From: Apostichopus japonicus
Taxonomy: Eukaryota; Echinodermata; Holothuroidea; Aspidochirotida; Stichopodidae
DNA: 64,000 nt
Assembly (NCBI RefSeq): GCF_037975245.1
Contig: NC_092562.1
Coordinates: 6,921,501 to 6,985,500, forward strand
Direction: 5' to 3'
The notes beneath the pieces are model-generated. The model did not search any database. It had not been told where the DNA came from and saw nothing but the letters and a program-made list of their open reading frames with translations. This document shows, in pieces, positions 10,525-24,500 of the stretch. Positions within the stretch are counted from its first letter, which is position 1. Every line of letters begins with the position of its first letter. Made by a program: the position numbers and the translations under genes.

Positions 10525-12727
10525 AGGGATAGTCTGGTGGTTGAATATGATTGCTTCTTAAAAATGCTAGAAACTTTGTTCATCTTTAGGTGAAAACCTC
10601 ATCCCCATAGCATTTTAAATGGTAAAGATATGAATGTCTCAAATGTTGTGATATTTTGTGAATGGCAACAGTAAAGTGAATGTCATCATCACAGTAATTC
10701 AGCTGAAAATGCTTGTGTTCTTCTTTGTAAATTCAACTTAGTTATACATTCACAAAGGAAAATATATATTTATACAAAATGTTGCATTTTGATGACATTC
10801 AAATACAGAGAACCTTGACAGGTTATCAAACTTTCCAAATATGTCAGGTTTCAAGGCTAAAACAACAAGAGGACTAAATAGGAAAGTAATGCTTTTGAAG
10901 ACCATTAGCCGTGATGACATTACAAACCACCTACTTTGATCAACTCTTAAAGACCAACTATGGAGACTTTTCGATGAACATAAAATCCCACCATTTTTCA
11001 TGTATGTAATCCTTAACTGACTCCAATTACATTGCTGTAATTAACTTTACCAATTTCGGACGTTAAATAAGTGAAAAATGGGACGAAAAGTCAGCTTCTA
11101 TTTCAGACATTCCTGAAACATTCCTAAGACATCAGGTGACCATGTGACGTCAACGTTTGTATACCTCACTCACAACTATACTTTTAGTGTGTAAAGTAGT
11201 ATACTTGAGCTGCCAAAAACACCAACGATATTACTCCTTTTTCCTCAAAATGTCACAATTCTGTGTTGTTGGAGGTTGCAGTTATACCTCATCCAACAAA
11301 AGCATCAGCTTTTTTAGATTTCCGAGTAAAAGAACCGACGTAAAACGCCGCAGACTTTGGATCAATTTTTTGAGATCCACGCGGAAAGATTTTTCAGCAC
11401 CCGGAGTATCTCATGCCCATGAGTCCACATGCATGACCCTGCTTCTGTGTATGCTGCAAATGTCTCATTCTGTGAAAATTATATACTGTCGATAGCTGTG
11501 TCGGACCATGGTCGGACATAGCTAATGTGAAATTGACCGTAAACACGCCCTGGACGTCCTTACATGTAACATTATATCACGCAATTGACAGTAATATATT
11601 TACTGTAAGAGATGACCGTATATATATACCGTGCCAAGGGTATAGCATTGTTAGTACATGTACGGTAGTTAGTTACAACTCTCGCCGGCGTTGGCTCACA
11701 GCATGTGTAAATAGCCATGTTAGGATTTATCTATTTCATTTGTTGTATTCCAGTATCGTGAGTTTGTGATACATGTGTAATATTGTCCGTTCTGTTTATT
11801 CCGACATCTGCATGTTCCAAGGAGTTGAATAAAAACGGTAGTATGTAGCGATCGGACGTTTTATTTCGTTAGTGACTGTCTTGTGATTGTGGGATGTTAG
11901 TACTGGTCAAGGCCTGTTTCAACTAGACCTAACTCTATGGAATTACACAGACTCACGGTAGTTTTTCGCCCAGGATTGAACAAGAAACGTGGATTAGGAT
12001 ATTCACTGCTAAATTTGTTTATTGACAGGATACTTTTTCTGTGTTTGTATACTTTTGGATATTAAAACGAGTAAGTACTATGTAAGTATATTGTACCGTA
12101 CGGACCTATTGACGCTACGCTATGTAAAAGATGCCTCCATTTGAGTGGAAATTTTGCTAATAAAATAAGCAATTTAACTAAAATTTCTGCTTATAATTGT
12201 CTTAAAACTTGTTGTTAACCTTCATGTGTTCTTGTTTTAAGCTAACAGCTTTTCAAACGCTCGAAATTGGAAGTCAAAAACAGTACAATTGTTCGCTATC
12301 TGTGTACAAACAGTGCCTATATCAGCGTTTGATTTTCGCGGTATACAAACTTTGACGTCACACGGTGACCAGAGGCTCCTTTGGGTCAATCTCTGTTTTC
12401 AGACATTCCAGAGGTTCATGTCACGTGACTACCCAAAATGTCCATTTTCGTGGTCGTTTTTGATGGGTTATAGTAGGTTTTCGAAGATTATTTTTTACAC
12501 ATGTTGATTATGGGTATGTAAACTCCTAAATTAATGGAAAATCTCAACCAAAAAAATTGCCTCCATATTTGGTCTTTAAGGAAGAATCAATGGTTTAGCC
12601 AGCCAAAATAACTGACAAACAATGAACCATATTGAAAGTGTGGGACAATATAATTAGGTGGGTTGTTCAAGTGTGGAATATTTTCTTTTCCAAATGAGAT
12701 CACAATGTCTGCCACTAGAACATCCCT
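10525..12727 (+). mobile_element. Kolobok-like DNA transposon with THAP relic
   Basis: The element is bounded by TTAA at 10,521-10,524 and 12,728-12,731. Just inside are inverted ends: AGGGATAGTCTGGTGG on the left and, reading in from the right, AGGGATGTTCTAGTGG (13 of 16 identical). A second internal inverted repeat of 32 bp (11,134-11,165 against 12,340-12,371, 29 matches) contains GTGACGTCAA. It encloses a THAP-domain reading frame. TTAA target duplications together with THAP-bearing transposase are, from family knowledge, features of the Kolobok superfamily. piggyBac also uses TTAA but has CCC ends and no THAP; P elements have THAP but 8-bp duplications. The catalytic part of the transposase is not visible, so this copy is defective. 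Confidence 0.72.
11250..11495 (+). pseudogene. Broken THAP zinc-finger domain
   Basis: The ORF from ATG 11,250 reads MSQFCVVGGCSYTSSNKSIS then FFRFPSKRTDVKRRRLWINF, LRSTRKDFSAPGVSH. This is the first half of a C2CH THAP DNA-binding domain: C-x4-C near the N-terminus, the FFRFP motif, a basic stretch and the conserved W. The expected second pair (C-x2-H followed by F) is missing after GVSH. Beyond it another frame reads DPASVYAANVSFC, the sort of sequence that follows a THAP domain, suggesting a frameshift. It lies in a TTAA-flanked element and is most simply an old transposase N-terminus rather than a host gene. Confidence 0.75.
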
Positions 12728-12731
12728 TTAA

Positions 12732-15700
12732 TAGTTTTGCATTTTCATCTTAGCTTTTGTACCTTACAGTCCCCAAGCTACATGACTTCAGATGCTATTA
12801 CTAAGTTACGAGCCACTTCACTGCTTTTGTTCTTAAAACAATTGCTGCTCAGTTTACGTTCCTTTTGTCAGCAAGAAAGATACCCTAACCCCTTAACATG
12901 CCCTTCCTCCTGACTTAAAAGGAACAGGAATTTTTACTGTTTCTAAGACCTTTTACCATAAAAAATTGACAATCTCCTGGGAATGAATATAAGTAACATA
13001 AAGTATTTGGACCATATATACTTCCTAGATCATTTCTAAAAGCCAGACTGGTAGGGTCAAAGGTCAAGACACATTAATGTCAAAGAAGATTTAAGGTTGT
13101 AAAATAATAGGAAAGACAAACTCTTGTGTCATAAAGCAAAAAGTGTGAAAAAAAGAAGAGGGCAAGAACTATGAAGGACATCAGAATGTTGCTAAGCAAT
13201 CAAAAATAGAAGAGAAAACTTAACTGCTGTCATAATAAGAAAGATGATCTTTTGTAAAACACCCAAAAATATGTGAGAAATATAGGGGTAAATGACACTA
13301 TATCCATATGCAAAGAGTAGAGATGGTGGGTGTGGGAGAGGCTCATCAATGTGATCTCTTATCTTAAAGGAAACTTAGAAAGGATTAGACTAATACAGAT
13401 CTGGAGGGTGTAGGCTCACTGGCTAAGACTAGGCCTAATTCATTCTTTTGAAACATTCTAATAGCAACCAAATATTGTTTAAAACTTCATAAAGGCAACA
13501 CCCTTGGACGACATCCTACACATCTTGTCCTTGATACTCTGTAACGTATTGTAAACATGTTGTAAACATGCTATATTTTCCTGTTGAGTTTCGTGTTGCA
13601 TTCATGGAAGACCTCATTGGCTGTGCGCTAGACTCGCAAATCCAGTCAATTTGACGAAAGAATGAAAGTAATATTGAAATACACCCTGGACTGCCCAAAT
13701 GGTTTAAGTATTTGAAACATTTGTGCCTTCAGTCATTTTTCAAGTCTTGAGTTCTACAAAGGATGAGGTACAAGGTGGAAAAGCAAGGTTCATATCGGCA
13801 ACCAAGGAAGAAGTATGTCAAAAAGGCCTTTAAACTTATGACGAGTGTTGGATGGGAGGGGGGGGGAGGTATTGCCACTTTACCTGTTTTAATGCACATA
13901 GCATATCTAACAAGAGTAAACGTGATTTACTTGCTGAATGCAATTACTAAAAGCATATGACTTCTTCCACAAAAGTTGAGAGGACAAACGTGAAGTAAGA
14001 CATGTCCTTTGATTATCTGTCCCCTAATTAGAGCCTATGATTCTATCTTATAAATACTTGTCTAGATACTGGTGTTTGTTTGCTGCAATTCTCCCTGTCA
14101 GTTGGATCATTTTTGTAGTAAAGGTCAATTTCACTAATTTGTTCATTGTACTTTGTCCTCCTTCACAAGAGGTAAACAGTCAAATTACAATGTCACTACT
14201 GAAAGACTACAAGAGTGCATTATCATATACATTCTTTGCATTAAAATATTGTAATTGAGAAGTCAAAATCCATTCACTTGGGATCATCATATCTATTACA
14301 CATTGATATCTGACCACAATGACAGGAAACCAGGACCTGAAGGAGTGCCTACATATGAACAAGCCTCTCAAATATTAAACAAACCAAACTATTGTTTCTT
14401 CTGCTTATACAACCACTAAGATTAATCCTGTATTATAACCAATGAAATCCTCATAACCATCCCTCAATATTAGTGTTCTTACTTACTATGCAACAGTTCT
14501 CCATATTTTGAGGGGGGTAACATTACAACACAAAACAGCCAGGTCCAATCAACCAATGCTTGAACCTAATGATGCAATTGAGCATGAACAATAACAGCCA
14601 ATGGGAGGTGAATACACAGGAGCAGTTCAAACGTTGATCTATCCAGCAGCAATATAAGCCTGCTAATAGTTAAGGTATAACTTCCTGGCAACACATAACA
14701 TCATGAGTCACTATTCGCTAAACAGAGAGCCAACTGAAGTAACATCAAACTATTACTACACAATAATCACTAGGACATCATACAAGCTTACCGTGATGTA
14801 CCATCAGTACATGCTGATTGTTTGTGAGAGTATTGCTGCAAGTGTTTGTTACATTAATTAGAGATTTTAATACAATCACAAACATTGCAGGGCAACGACT
14901 GTTTAAGTGGGTAAAATACTGCTCAATTCTTTTGAGGTTTTAAGACTATTCAGCCTTTCTCAAGTAGAAATATTAGCACACAGATACAGTGATATCTCAA
15001 TGTCTGCCCGATTCTACCTCAAACAACCTTCCCAGGAGAGGACACTGAGGATGTATATCAATCATTATCCACAAAGTGATCTACCTTTAAGACATATAAG
15101 AGTTATCCTGACACAATTTGAAATGAGGTCAATAAATGGCAAACTAACTGAATTTTATGAGTAGTAAACATGTCATGAGTTAGAACTGTCTGTGTAAATA
15201 ACAAAATTCAGATGAAATACAAGGTAACAGATACCATGTTTCATTGATTAAAATCAATCAATCATTACTCTTTTTCCAGTCAAAAATGAAGAATGAATTA
15301 ACAAAGGTGTATATGAGTCAACACGTTCACAAACTTACAGACCTACAAATTGATAATTTGACCCAATAAAACAAGACAATCTAAAGTGACTGTTTCTTTG
15401 ATTAAAGCATCTCACTCACAAGGGACTTGATTTATCAAGACCTAATTGGCAATTATAAACCTTTCACTCCTCTTTAGTTCTGTATCATGAAATAGAAAAT
15501 AAAATGCTGACTGGGAAATTACTATCATTTATATACTAACAGGTATTTGATCATATATTTAGTTATGGTTAATCTCAGTTTTGTACCACTTCCCAAAACT
15601 TAATTGTGCATGGGGTGTTTGTTATAATACCGAGCATGTTCTAAAGGAAAATAGTTAAAAATGCCAGTATTTGGTAGAATATATCATGAAAATGCATGAA

Positions 15701-18362
15701 TCTACAACTATGCCTAGATAACATAAGTGAGTGCTTTCTACTTACACCTGCAGTAGTTATTGTGAAAGTAGAAATAAATGAGCAGAGAAACGATTACCAT
15801 TGATATTTTGTTCTTCCGAGTAGTTCTTCTCATTACCATCAACATTACATACAACAAAACAGTTACCAAAGCAAATAATGGTGTTTACAATGTAACTTCT
15901 CATGCCATGTTAGGACATTTAAACAACAACTATAATGTTAATTTCATAACTCTTTCCAATTATAACTACAGTACTTCAAATGATTAAAATGAACACATGC
16001 ACACAGAGACAATATATATTTATTAAATAAGCAGATATACCTTTGTCTAGGTCACTGTGTTGATAGAAGATTCAAGCTGGACAAAGCAATTAACTGGTAA
16101 ACAGTGCGTATAAATAGGACTGCAATAGCAAATCACTTTGAGTGAATCTGGTGGGAATATAGCAGCACACTAAACTACTGATACTACTCTCACTGTAATA
16201 TAAACACATAACAAAGAATCTGTGTTCATTATAATTATTGACTATTTATAAAGTTTGGTTATTCAGTTTTGATTGCATTAATATGTAGTTTCTTTAATAG
16301 TAAGATGGTTTCCCTGAGCAGTCTGCAAAGTTAAGGTCCCAATATTACAATACCTTCCACTAGAGCAGTTTAACATTGTTAGTATCTATTTAATCACTTC
16401 TAGTCTGTCAATATAAAGTTTGTATACTCCAAACAAATTTCAATCGTTCTACTAACAATTCACACATTCGTCTGTACTTATTGCAAAACTTGGCTATGCC
16501 TTTTACCTGGTTTATAAACACATATGCTACTGGTAGTAGAAGAACTAACAGAAGGGCAAACCCTTTCAAGGAAAACCAATTTGGCAAACTAACATGTGCA
16601 TTATTTGTCCTGGAACTAAAGCTCAGCAACTATAGTGGAGTAAAACCATAAATGGAGCATCCCTTTGATAACCTTTGACACTATTCTCTGAAGAACTAAG
16701 GCCATGACCTACTACTAATCTATTGTAAATTGGCACAATTGTTTGTCTAATTTTGCAGAGTTCACATTTCAGCTACAGATTAAACCAAAAGTTCCGTCTG
16801 CAAGGTCACTACTCAGTTCAGCCAGAAACAATGCAAATATGACAGCAGAATTACTTTTAAATGCAAGAGAAAATAGGGTTTCTAACACAACCAACGGGAT
16901 GTTGCAACTTCCAGTTTCCCTGACTAACATTTCCTCTCATTCTCAGGAATAAAGTCTGAAAAGCATTTGTACTGTTAGAAAACAGTCAGCACAGTCAATG
17001 CATGAGAGAAAGGATTTTACTTCTTCCATTACTTTCTGAACAAGAGTTGAAAACCAATATTTCAGTAATATATTCTCGGTCAGCAAGCCCTCATGTAATC
17101 AGCAAGAATAATGTATTGCATGAGCCAGCATTCCATACCAAGCCATGAAGTTCAATCATGGTTGGTGTGGAAGAGGTAAAAGGTGACAAGTACTAAAAGG
17201 GGAACTAAGCATTACATTTTAAACAAACATGTTCCTACAAGTTGTTAAGCAATTCTGTACACAATATTTTCAAATGCCCTATGGTTGCACCAAGCTCTAA
17301 TAGGGATATGACGCTTACTGAGGACTTACCAATGGTTTGAGACTTACAATCTGTGAAACTACAATGATATCTCTCGCACACTAAAGTAAATGTGGGATAT
17401 CCACACATCAAGTATGCTACTCATCCTAGGTATAATATTAGTTATCCTATTTACAAGATTTGCAATTTATTGAGAGTTGGCTTCCCATCTATACCAACAT
17501 TCTGGATAGTAATGGGGATTTACATACAATGTATACAGTCTAAATGGTAGAAACCACGCTGTACTATTGGAGCTTGTGTATTCACAAGGCTTTCATGACT
17601 TTGCTGCTGTATGTTGAATTACTGCATAGACAAGCTGAATAACTTTGACTCCTGTTGACTTGAAATGACCTTCTGTTTTATCTGAGATTGAGCTAATGTG
17701 TATAAAGCTTTGATCTCAATTTACCTGAAATAAAATTTTACTGTCTCCTCTGATCTTCTCTTGCAGTCTTCCCCACCCTCTCCACACACTTCCCCGCCCC
17801 CATGTATGTCACCCATTCACACATGTATGTTACTACAATAAAGAAATAGTAATTAAATCACCCATAGTGACCATTCTGCTTCAAAGCAACAGTTCTTAGT
17901 GATAGCTGCAGCTAGTAGCTTAAATAAGACATATACCATGATTGAGACTAGCAACTAACTTTTGGCTTTACGAATAAACACTGCCAATGGTCCTTAAAGA
18001 GACATCTGTGCCTCCTAATGAGATGTTCATTGTTCCTAAGCTGAATGGCCAAATATCTCTTGTAGAATAAATGAAAGGTTCTTCCATTTTTTCTCCAGGG
18101 CTCTTCTAGTGCAGGAAAGATTTCCTATACTGTTGCTAAGCTTTCATCCTTAAACTTTCACTGAATACAAAGAACTACAGTGAACCCATGGAACCTCTAC
18201 ATGGTATGCAATCTATTTTTATCCTTTTGAGGGCATAAAGGTGATACCAGGGGCCTAATTTTCAGGAAGTATATACGATCAACACATGGCAGAGATCATA
18301 TTTATAATCTTCATATGAATAGGAAGCTCTTCACAATTCATGAGGTGAATGAATTTACTTAC
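12732..18362. other. Downstream region, no exon identified
   Basis: Should contain the missing last IPO13 exon if it lies within the window, but none of its expected motifs was found. Short ORFs at 13,516-13,698 and 16,408-16,629 (minus) have no recognisable features apart from a hydrophobic stretch in the second. Otherwise A/T-rich unique-looking sequence. Confidence 0.45.
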
Positions 18363-18544
18363 CGGAATAAAGACCTTCCAAAGTTTATTCTTTGATCCTT
18401 GGAAACCAGGGGAAGCTCAAATTGAGGGTTTGAAAGCAGTTCGTTGATCCAGGTTGAGAATATTGGAAAGCCATCCTTGACCATTACATAAAGAACATCT
18501 GCCATATTCTCCACCGATCTCCGAGCAACTGCACCACTTATCCC
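18363..18544 (-). CDS. IPO13: IPO13 exon 25 (last one found)
   Basis: Residues 876-935 plus CG of a split Arg codon. It includes GISGAVARRSVENMADVLYV and IFSTWINELL, with DQRINFGRSLF at the end; human has GGQASRSLMDCFADILFAL, LLSMWIKEAL and EQKDTFSQQIL. The donor GTAAGT is strong, so at least one more exon must follow. It was not identified downstream (lower coordinates). Confidence 0.93.
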
Positions 18545-21500
18545 CTGAATGGTTGAAAAAACGATTTCAACAACATTACACACAATGACTAACCAACTTT
18601 GAAAAGTCATATAATTGCTCATCATCAAAATAGAGACATGGCTCCCTAACACCTCCTCCTACTTCATTGTTAACTATAGATACAACAATTACCAAAACAT
18701 TCTACTTTTAAAACAGTCTTTGGCAAGAAAAGGCAGTCGTATATAGGTACAATGTAATTACCTTAAGAATGATCTCCAGCAAAGACTTTCCTTGTTGCTG
18801 TAAACACTCCTGAAGTCCTGAATGTTTGCCATTGTTTGTAATCCATGCTACCTGTTCAACCAAAACGGAGAAAGTTTTACAATCAAGGTTATAAGATTTC
18901 AAAACCACTATTGAGGTATTTCTTATTTGATCTTTCACACTTAAATTATTGCGAGTCATTTTCAATTGGTTGCAGTAGTATGCAATGTAGTTTAAACATG
19001 AAGAAATCATGGCAGAACAATTAACACATTAAGAAATCATGGCAGACCAATTAAAACGAAGAAATCAAGGAAAACCAATTAAAACGAAGAAATCATGGAA
19101 AACCAATTAAAACGAAGAAATCATGGAAAACCAATTAACACGAAGAAATCATGGCAGACCAATTCACATCAAGAAATCATGGCAGACCAATTCACATCAA
19201 GAAATCATGGCAGACCAATTCACATCAAGAAATCATGGCAGACCAATTCACATGCAGAACACATAGCAGACCAATTCACATGAAGAAATCATGGCAGACC
19301 AATTCACATCAAGAAATCATGGCAGACCAATTCACATCAAGAAATCATGGCAGACCAATTCACATCAAGAAATCATGGCAGACCAATTCACATGCAGGAC
19401 ACATAGCAGACCAATTCACATCAAGAAATCATGGCAGACCAATTCACATCAAGAAATCATGGCAGACCAATTCACATCAAGAAATCATGGCAGACCAATT
19501 CACATGCAGAACACATAGCAGACCAATTCACATGAAGAAATCATGGCAGACCAATTCACATGAAGAAATCATGGCAGACCAATTCACATCAAGAAATCAT
19601 GGCAGACCAATTCACATCAAGAAATCATGGATAGCAGGTTTGTTGTTTGTGAACACAATTGCATGGATGCTACTTACTAGTGTTTTCATATTCCCCAAGT
19701 GACATGGCAGCTCAACTTGGATATATTAAAATTTATATAGTAGGCTATGTGTGTATTTTAGTAAATGCCTATAGTGGAACTGAGCTCAATGACGATAACT
19801 TAACCTGTTTTAGATGTCTTGTGTTGTAGGGTGAGGTAAAACAAGTATGGCCTCCCTATATGCCTTTCTTATTCTTTAGGACTACTTTGGCTTTGGTTGC
19901 TATGAGTGGAGTTTCCTTCGCCATTTTCAAACTTGTAATAGAAAGTTCTTTCCTTATTTATATCTTATGCACAGAGCTTTGAAGGTGACACTGAGATATC
20001 CAGATAAATAGCACCACTATGTGCCATTTTGAACACTAAATTACGAACTGCACCCAACATAAATAGCATTATCTACAAAAGAGTGGTTCCTCATTTGCAT
20101 CACAAGAACAATGGTAGGAAATTGTCACTGACTGTTCTATTATTTTTGTTACCCAGAAGCCAAATAAGTCTATATGAGTTTTCTCCTGTAACTTTTACAC
20201 TACACATGACTGTCCATTGGCTTTAATAAGAAGTAAAATTTATGATCTATGCATGTTAGAATCAAAGAGAAGTTTTAAGCCATTTTCTTGTAATGAAATA
20301 CCGAAGAGTGACTCTTGTTGATACAATGCAATTCAACATATTGCAGGATGGCATGAAGTACTCAAATTGGATGTTTACCAACTACAATAGAATATTTCAT
20401 TCCACCCATTAGTGATAGCTGCTTAGTGTTACGTGTCATATCAAGGATACTGGCAATCCTTACTACACATGTCCCTGTACCCACATCTCACAAACTGACT
20501 CTGCACAAACTAAAGGGCAAACATTCAACAAGAACTCTAATTGAACTTGCAGAGTTACAAGACAAGAAGCTGAAAATAGTTCCTGCAGCATCAGCAGTAA
20601 TTTGAACAAGACACAAAGTTCCCTGGTTCAGTAAACTCAAATGACATAAGAACATGACAGATCATTATAACAGATCATGATTAATAGCAGTACGTGAAAG
20701 AGCTGCAATGACTAGTGCATTTCTGCGCTTACAAACAAGTTGCAAGCGTTCTTGGCAGTTAGTTTCAGTTTAACGATTATTCAACACATTTTTTTTTCTT
20801 GTGTACAAACAAGCAAACTCCTTACGGTGATGCACCCATTGTTACCACAAACTAATGAGTCACTTATAACTGATAAACGAGATAACACTAATTAAAGTCA
20901 ATCCCCGACAGTTGACAGGAAAGGTTGAACTTCAAGGGAATAAACTGATGTACAGTTACACTGACATGGATAATATGGAGATGAACATCAAACAAGAACT
21001 ATGTTTCTTTCTAGCTGATGTCATAGCAAAGTCAACAAATAATTTCATGTTTTGTGATTAGGATAACCTTTAACCAGCAGTGATCAAGTCAATGTCCTAG
21101 CTATAACAGGGCAGAAAGCACATCATCAGATATAAACACAACTTGCATTAATTGATGGCAAACATTGAAAAAACTAGAATCTTTTCACTTCAATAGCAGT
21201 TGTTATTCAGTGACATTTTTTTCTCTGCACAAAAATCAAATCACTTCAATGATGTGAGAAGATGTAAAGACTAATACATAAACTTTGGGTAATTTACAGT
21301 GGCCTAGCAAAATGAAGTGTTACAAAACATTGGTATTCTATAATCCTAGGTTTGCTGATCTCTGTCTACATCAAGAAAGGACAATGAGAGATGTTTACAT
21401 AGTATAGAGATCAAACTAACTGAAGTTGACCTCAATGTTGTCTTTTAAATCCCTGATGTGCTTCTGTGGGAGCATCCTTGGGTTCAAAGATCAACAGAGC

Positions 21501-24500
21501 ATTGTATTAAAATCAAATTAATGTTTATCTCCTCCCCTAGAGCAAACAATTCCTCTGAAATGACCTGAAAATGACTTACCAGATGATATAAATGAGCCAT
21601 GGCTTCATGCACTGATATAAATTTGTAGAATGACTCACAAAATAATGTTCAAAGATTTCATTATGAGAAACTGCACAGGTATGTTCTTTAACTCCTTCAA
21701 CGTGTTCACAAAACATAAAAATGAATGACCAGTTTAATCTTGGTTAATTGTGAAGTAAAATATAACAAGGCAACAAGCATTGTTGCGACCATGGAATCAA
21801 ACTACTGAAGGACTCTGAAGAATATAATGATATGAAACTTATGTGGAGGAGCACGGAAGTAAGCCCCTGCCTTATTTCCAAATCCAAATGGGTCACTTCA
21901 ATTTGAATGTCAAATTTTATAAAGATATTGCACAGGAATTCCCTTGTTTGATGTACCCCTTCCCAATCCCCCATCCCTTCCTCATCTGCATAGGAATGCA
22001 GTACTTTGGTATATAGATGTTACAAAACTCTCAAGGACTTCTGCTCTCAGTTACGGGCAATAAACACAATTGCTTGTTGAGTCTGATAACTGTAAGTGAT
22101 ATTGTTTGGATTCAGTATTTTTACCAAGTTGGTGTTGTCATAATAGCAGGGGGACAAAAGAGGGTTACTTACAAAGAAAGCACAAGCTGTTTTAATGGTA
22201 TGGTCCTCTGGTAATGTGATTGCAATTAGACCACACTGGAACAAAGAAGGCAGTTGAATCTCTGGGTTGGTCAGCAGGTCAATCTGCTTCCGTAATATCT
22301 ACAAGTAAATTATTGACAAATTATTGGAATTATCTGTGCATTGTCCAAATATTTCATCAATATTTATAAAATGAAAACAAAATTAACACTACTTGTTGCT
22401 GATTCATTCTGCTCAATCTGATCATTGACTGAAATATTTTTGATAAGTAATTAGTTTCAATTTCAGACCGGCAGCAATGAAACCACTTATAAGAAACATT
22501 GTCATTTAGTGGCACTGAGACTAACAGAAACACAGCCCAAACAAGGTATTACAGATACAGCTATTGCACATACAACAAGAGCCTTGAGGTGGACTTGGAC
22601 TAGTTTGACTTCCCTCACATCCATTCTAGACGACAGTGATTCTCAATAAAAAGAAATGTAGTCAAAATAATAAATTGGAAGGGGGGGGGGGAATGTTTTT
22701 CACTTCTTGGGAACAATTCTACTTTACTATCTTAGAAGTCTTACTAGCTTTTGCCAAGGCCTGCTAAGTATTCCTAACTTACATTTTTGCACATTGATAA
22801 AAAACCCTGTAGTACATCTGTAGAATCCCTGGCACCTGTAAACAAAGAGGACAACAGTTAGGTACAGTAATTATGAATAATTTCATAGTGTTCATACAAG
22901 GTTCATCATACTAACCATAAAGAGGTACATCACACTCTTCATACAGAGGTTTGGTTCATCATACTCCTCATATAGAGAGGTTTGGTTCATCAAACTCCTC
23001 ATTTTGAGAGGTTTGGTTCATCATACTCCTCATATAGAGAGGTTTGGTTCATCATACTCCTATATAGAGAGGTTTGGTTCATCATACTCCTATATAGAGA
23101 GGTTTGGTTCATCAAACTCCTCATATAGAGAGGTTTGGTTCATCATACTCCTCATATAGAGAGGTTTGGTTCATCATACTCCTATATAGAGAGGTTTGGT
23201 TCATCAAACTCCTCATATAGAGAGGTTTGGTTCATCATACTCCTCATATAGAGAGGTTTGGTTCATCATACTCCTATATAGAGAGGTTTGGTTCATCATA
23301 CTCCTATATACAGAGGTTTGGTTCATCATACTCCTCATATAGAGAGGTTTGGTTCATCATACTCCTATATAGAGAGGTTTGGTTCATCATACTCCTATAT
23401 AGAGAGGTTTGGTTCATCAAACTCCTCATATAGAGAGGTTTGGTTCATCATACTCCTCATATAGAGAGGTTTGGTTCATCATACTCCTCATATAGAGGTT
23501 TGGTTCATCATACTCCTCATAGGGAGGTTTGGTTCATCATACTCCTCATATACAGAGGTTTGGTTCATCATACTCCTCAGAGAGAGGTTTGGTTCATCAT
23601 AATCTTCATAGAGAGGTTTGGTTCATCGTACTCCTCATAGGGAGGTTTAGTTTATCATAATCCTCATACAGAGGTTTTGTTCACGAAACTCCTCAAAGAG
23701 AAGTTTGGTACATCATACTCCTAAAAGAGAGATTTGGTTCATCATACTTTTCATTGAGTGATTGGTTCATTGTACTTCTCATAGAGTGATTGGTTCATGG
23801 TACTCCTTATAGAGAGGTTTGGTTCATCATTTTTTCCCAAAGAAACATTTGGTTCAGCATACTCCTCAGAGAGAGGTTTGGTTTAACTTATTGTTCATAG
23901 AGAGGTTTGGTTCATCATACTTCTCATAGAATGCTTGGCTCATTGTACTCCTCATAGAGTGGTTGGTTCATTGTACTCCTCATAGAGTGGTTGGTTCATT
24001 ATACTTCTCATAGAGTGGTTGGTTTATTGTACTCCTCATAGAGAGGTTTGGTTCATGATACCCATCATAGAGAGGTTTGTTTCATTATAATCATGGAAAT
24101 CTTAATCTAGCTATTCTATTTCTAGCCTGTTAACAGCACACAATTGATTTTGTAAGAGATGCATCTCAAAAGCTGGTGGTATCACATATGAAGCTACAAC
24201 AAACAGTAGCCAATTACCACCAGTGACTGAGTGGTTAAAAACAGCATATACAATAGTTAAACTGAATAAGAAGACATACCTTGTGGAAGTAGGGTAAAGG
24301 TTTTATTACAAAGTTGAACTAATAAACCATGAACAACAGGCTTAATATCTTCATCAGACCCAAACAGGATAAATATCTGAAACAAAGACAGGAACCAAAC
24401 AAAGTTACGGTATGTATACTTTAAACAGTCAAATATATTTATGTCATAAATACATGCGACTAAGTAAGACAAGTTTTAACACAATTGTAATGGATAATGT

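Noticed and set aside
16950-17060. Minus-strand exon after TCTTGTTCAG encoding KVMEEVKSF
   Set aside because: The acceptor is good, but joining in phase 2 from exon 25 gives a stop after two residues. The attractive frame needs phase 0.
17700-17790. Minus-strand KRRSEETVK as the missing IPO13 C-terminal exon
   Set aside because: No acceptor yields the required phase, the upstream strand is G-rich with no pyrimidine tract, and CRGLHG does not follow.
18181-18260. Minus-strand CRGSMGS followed by stop, as the missing IPO13 C-terminus (CRGLHG)
   Set aside because: The upstream residues do not match, and the only nearby acceptor gives a different frame relative to exon 25. Resemblance is limited to four scattered residues.
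19095-19702. ORFs with a 28-residue period, and a CRISPR-like look
   Set aside because: The 28-bp units are contiguous with no unique spacers, and the frame is a by-product of 3 x 28 bp. It lies in an intron of a eukaryotic gene.
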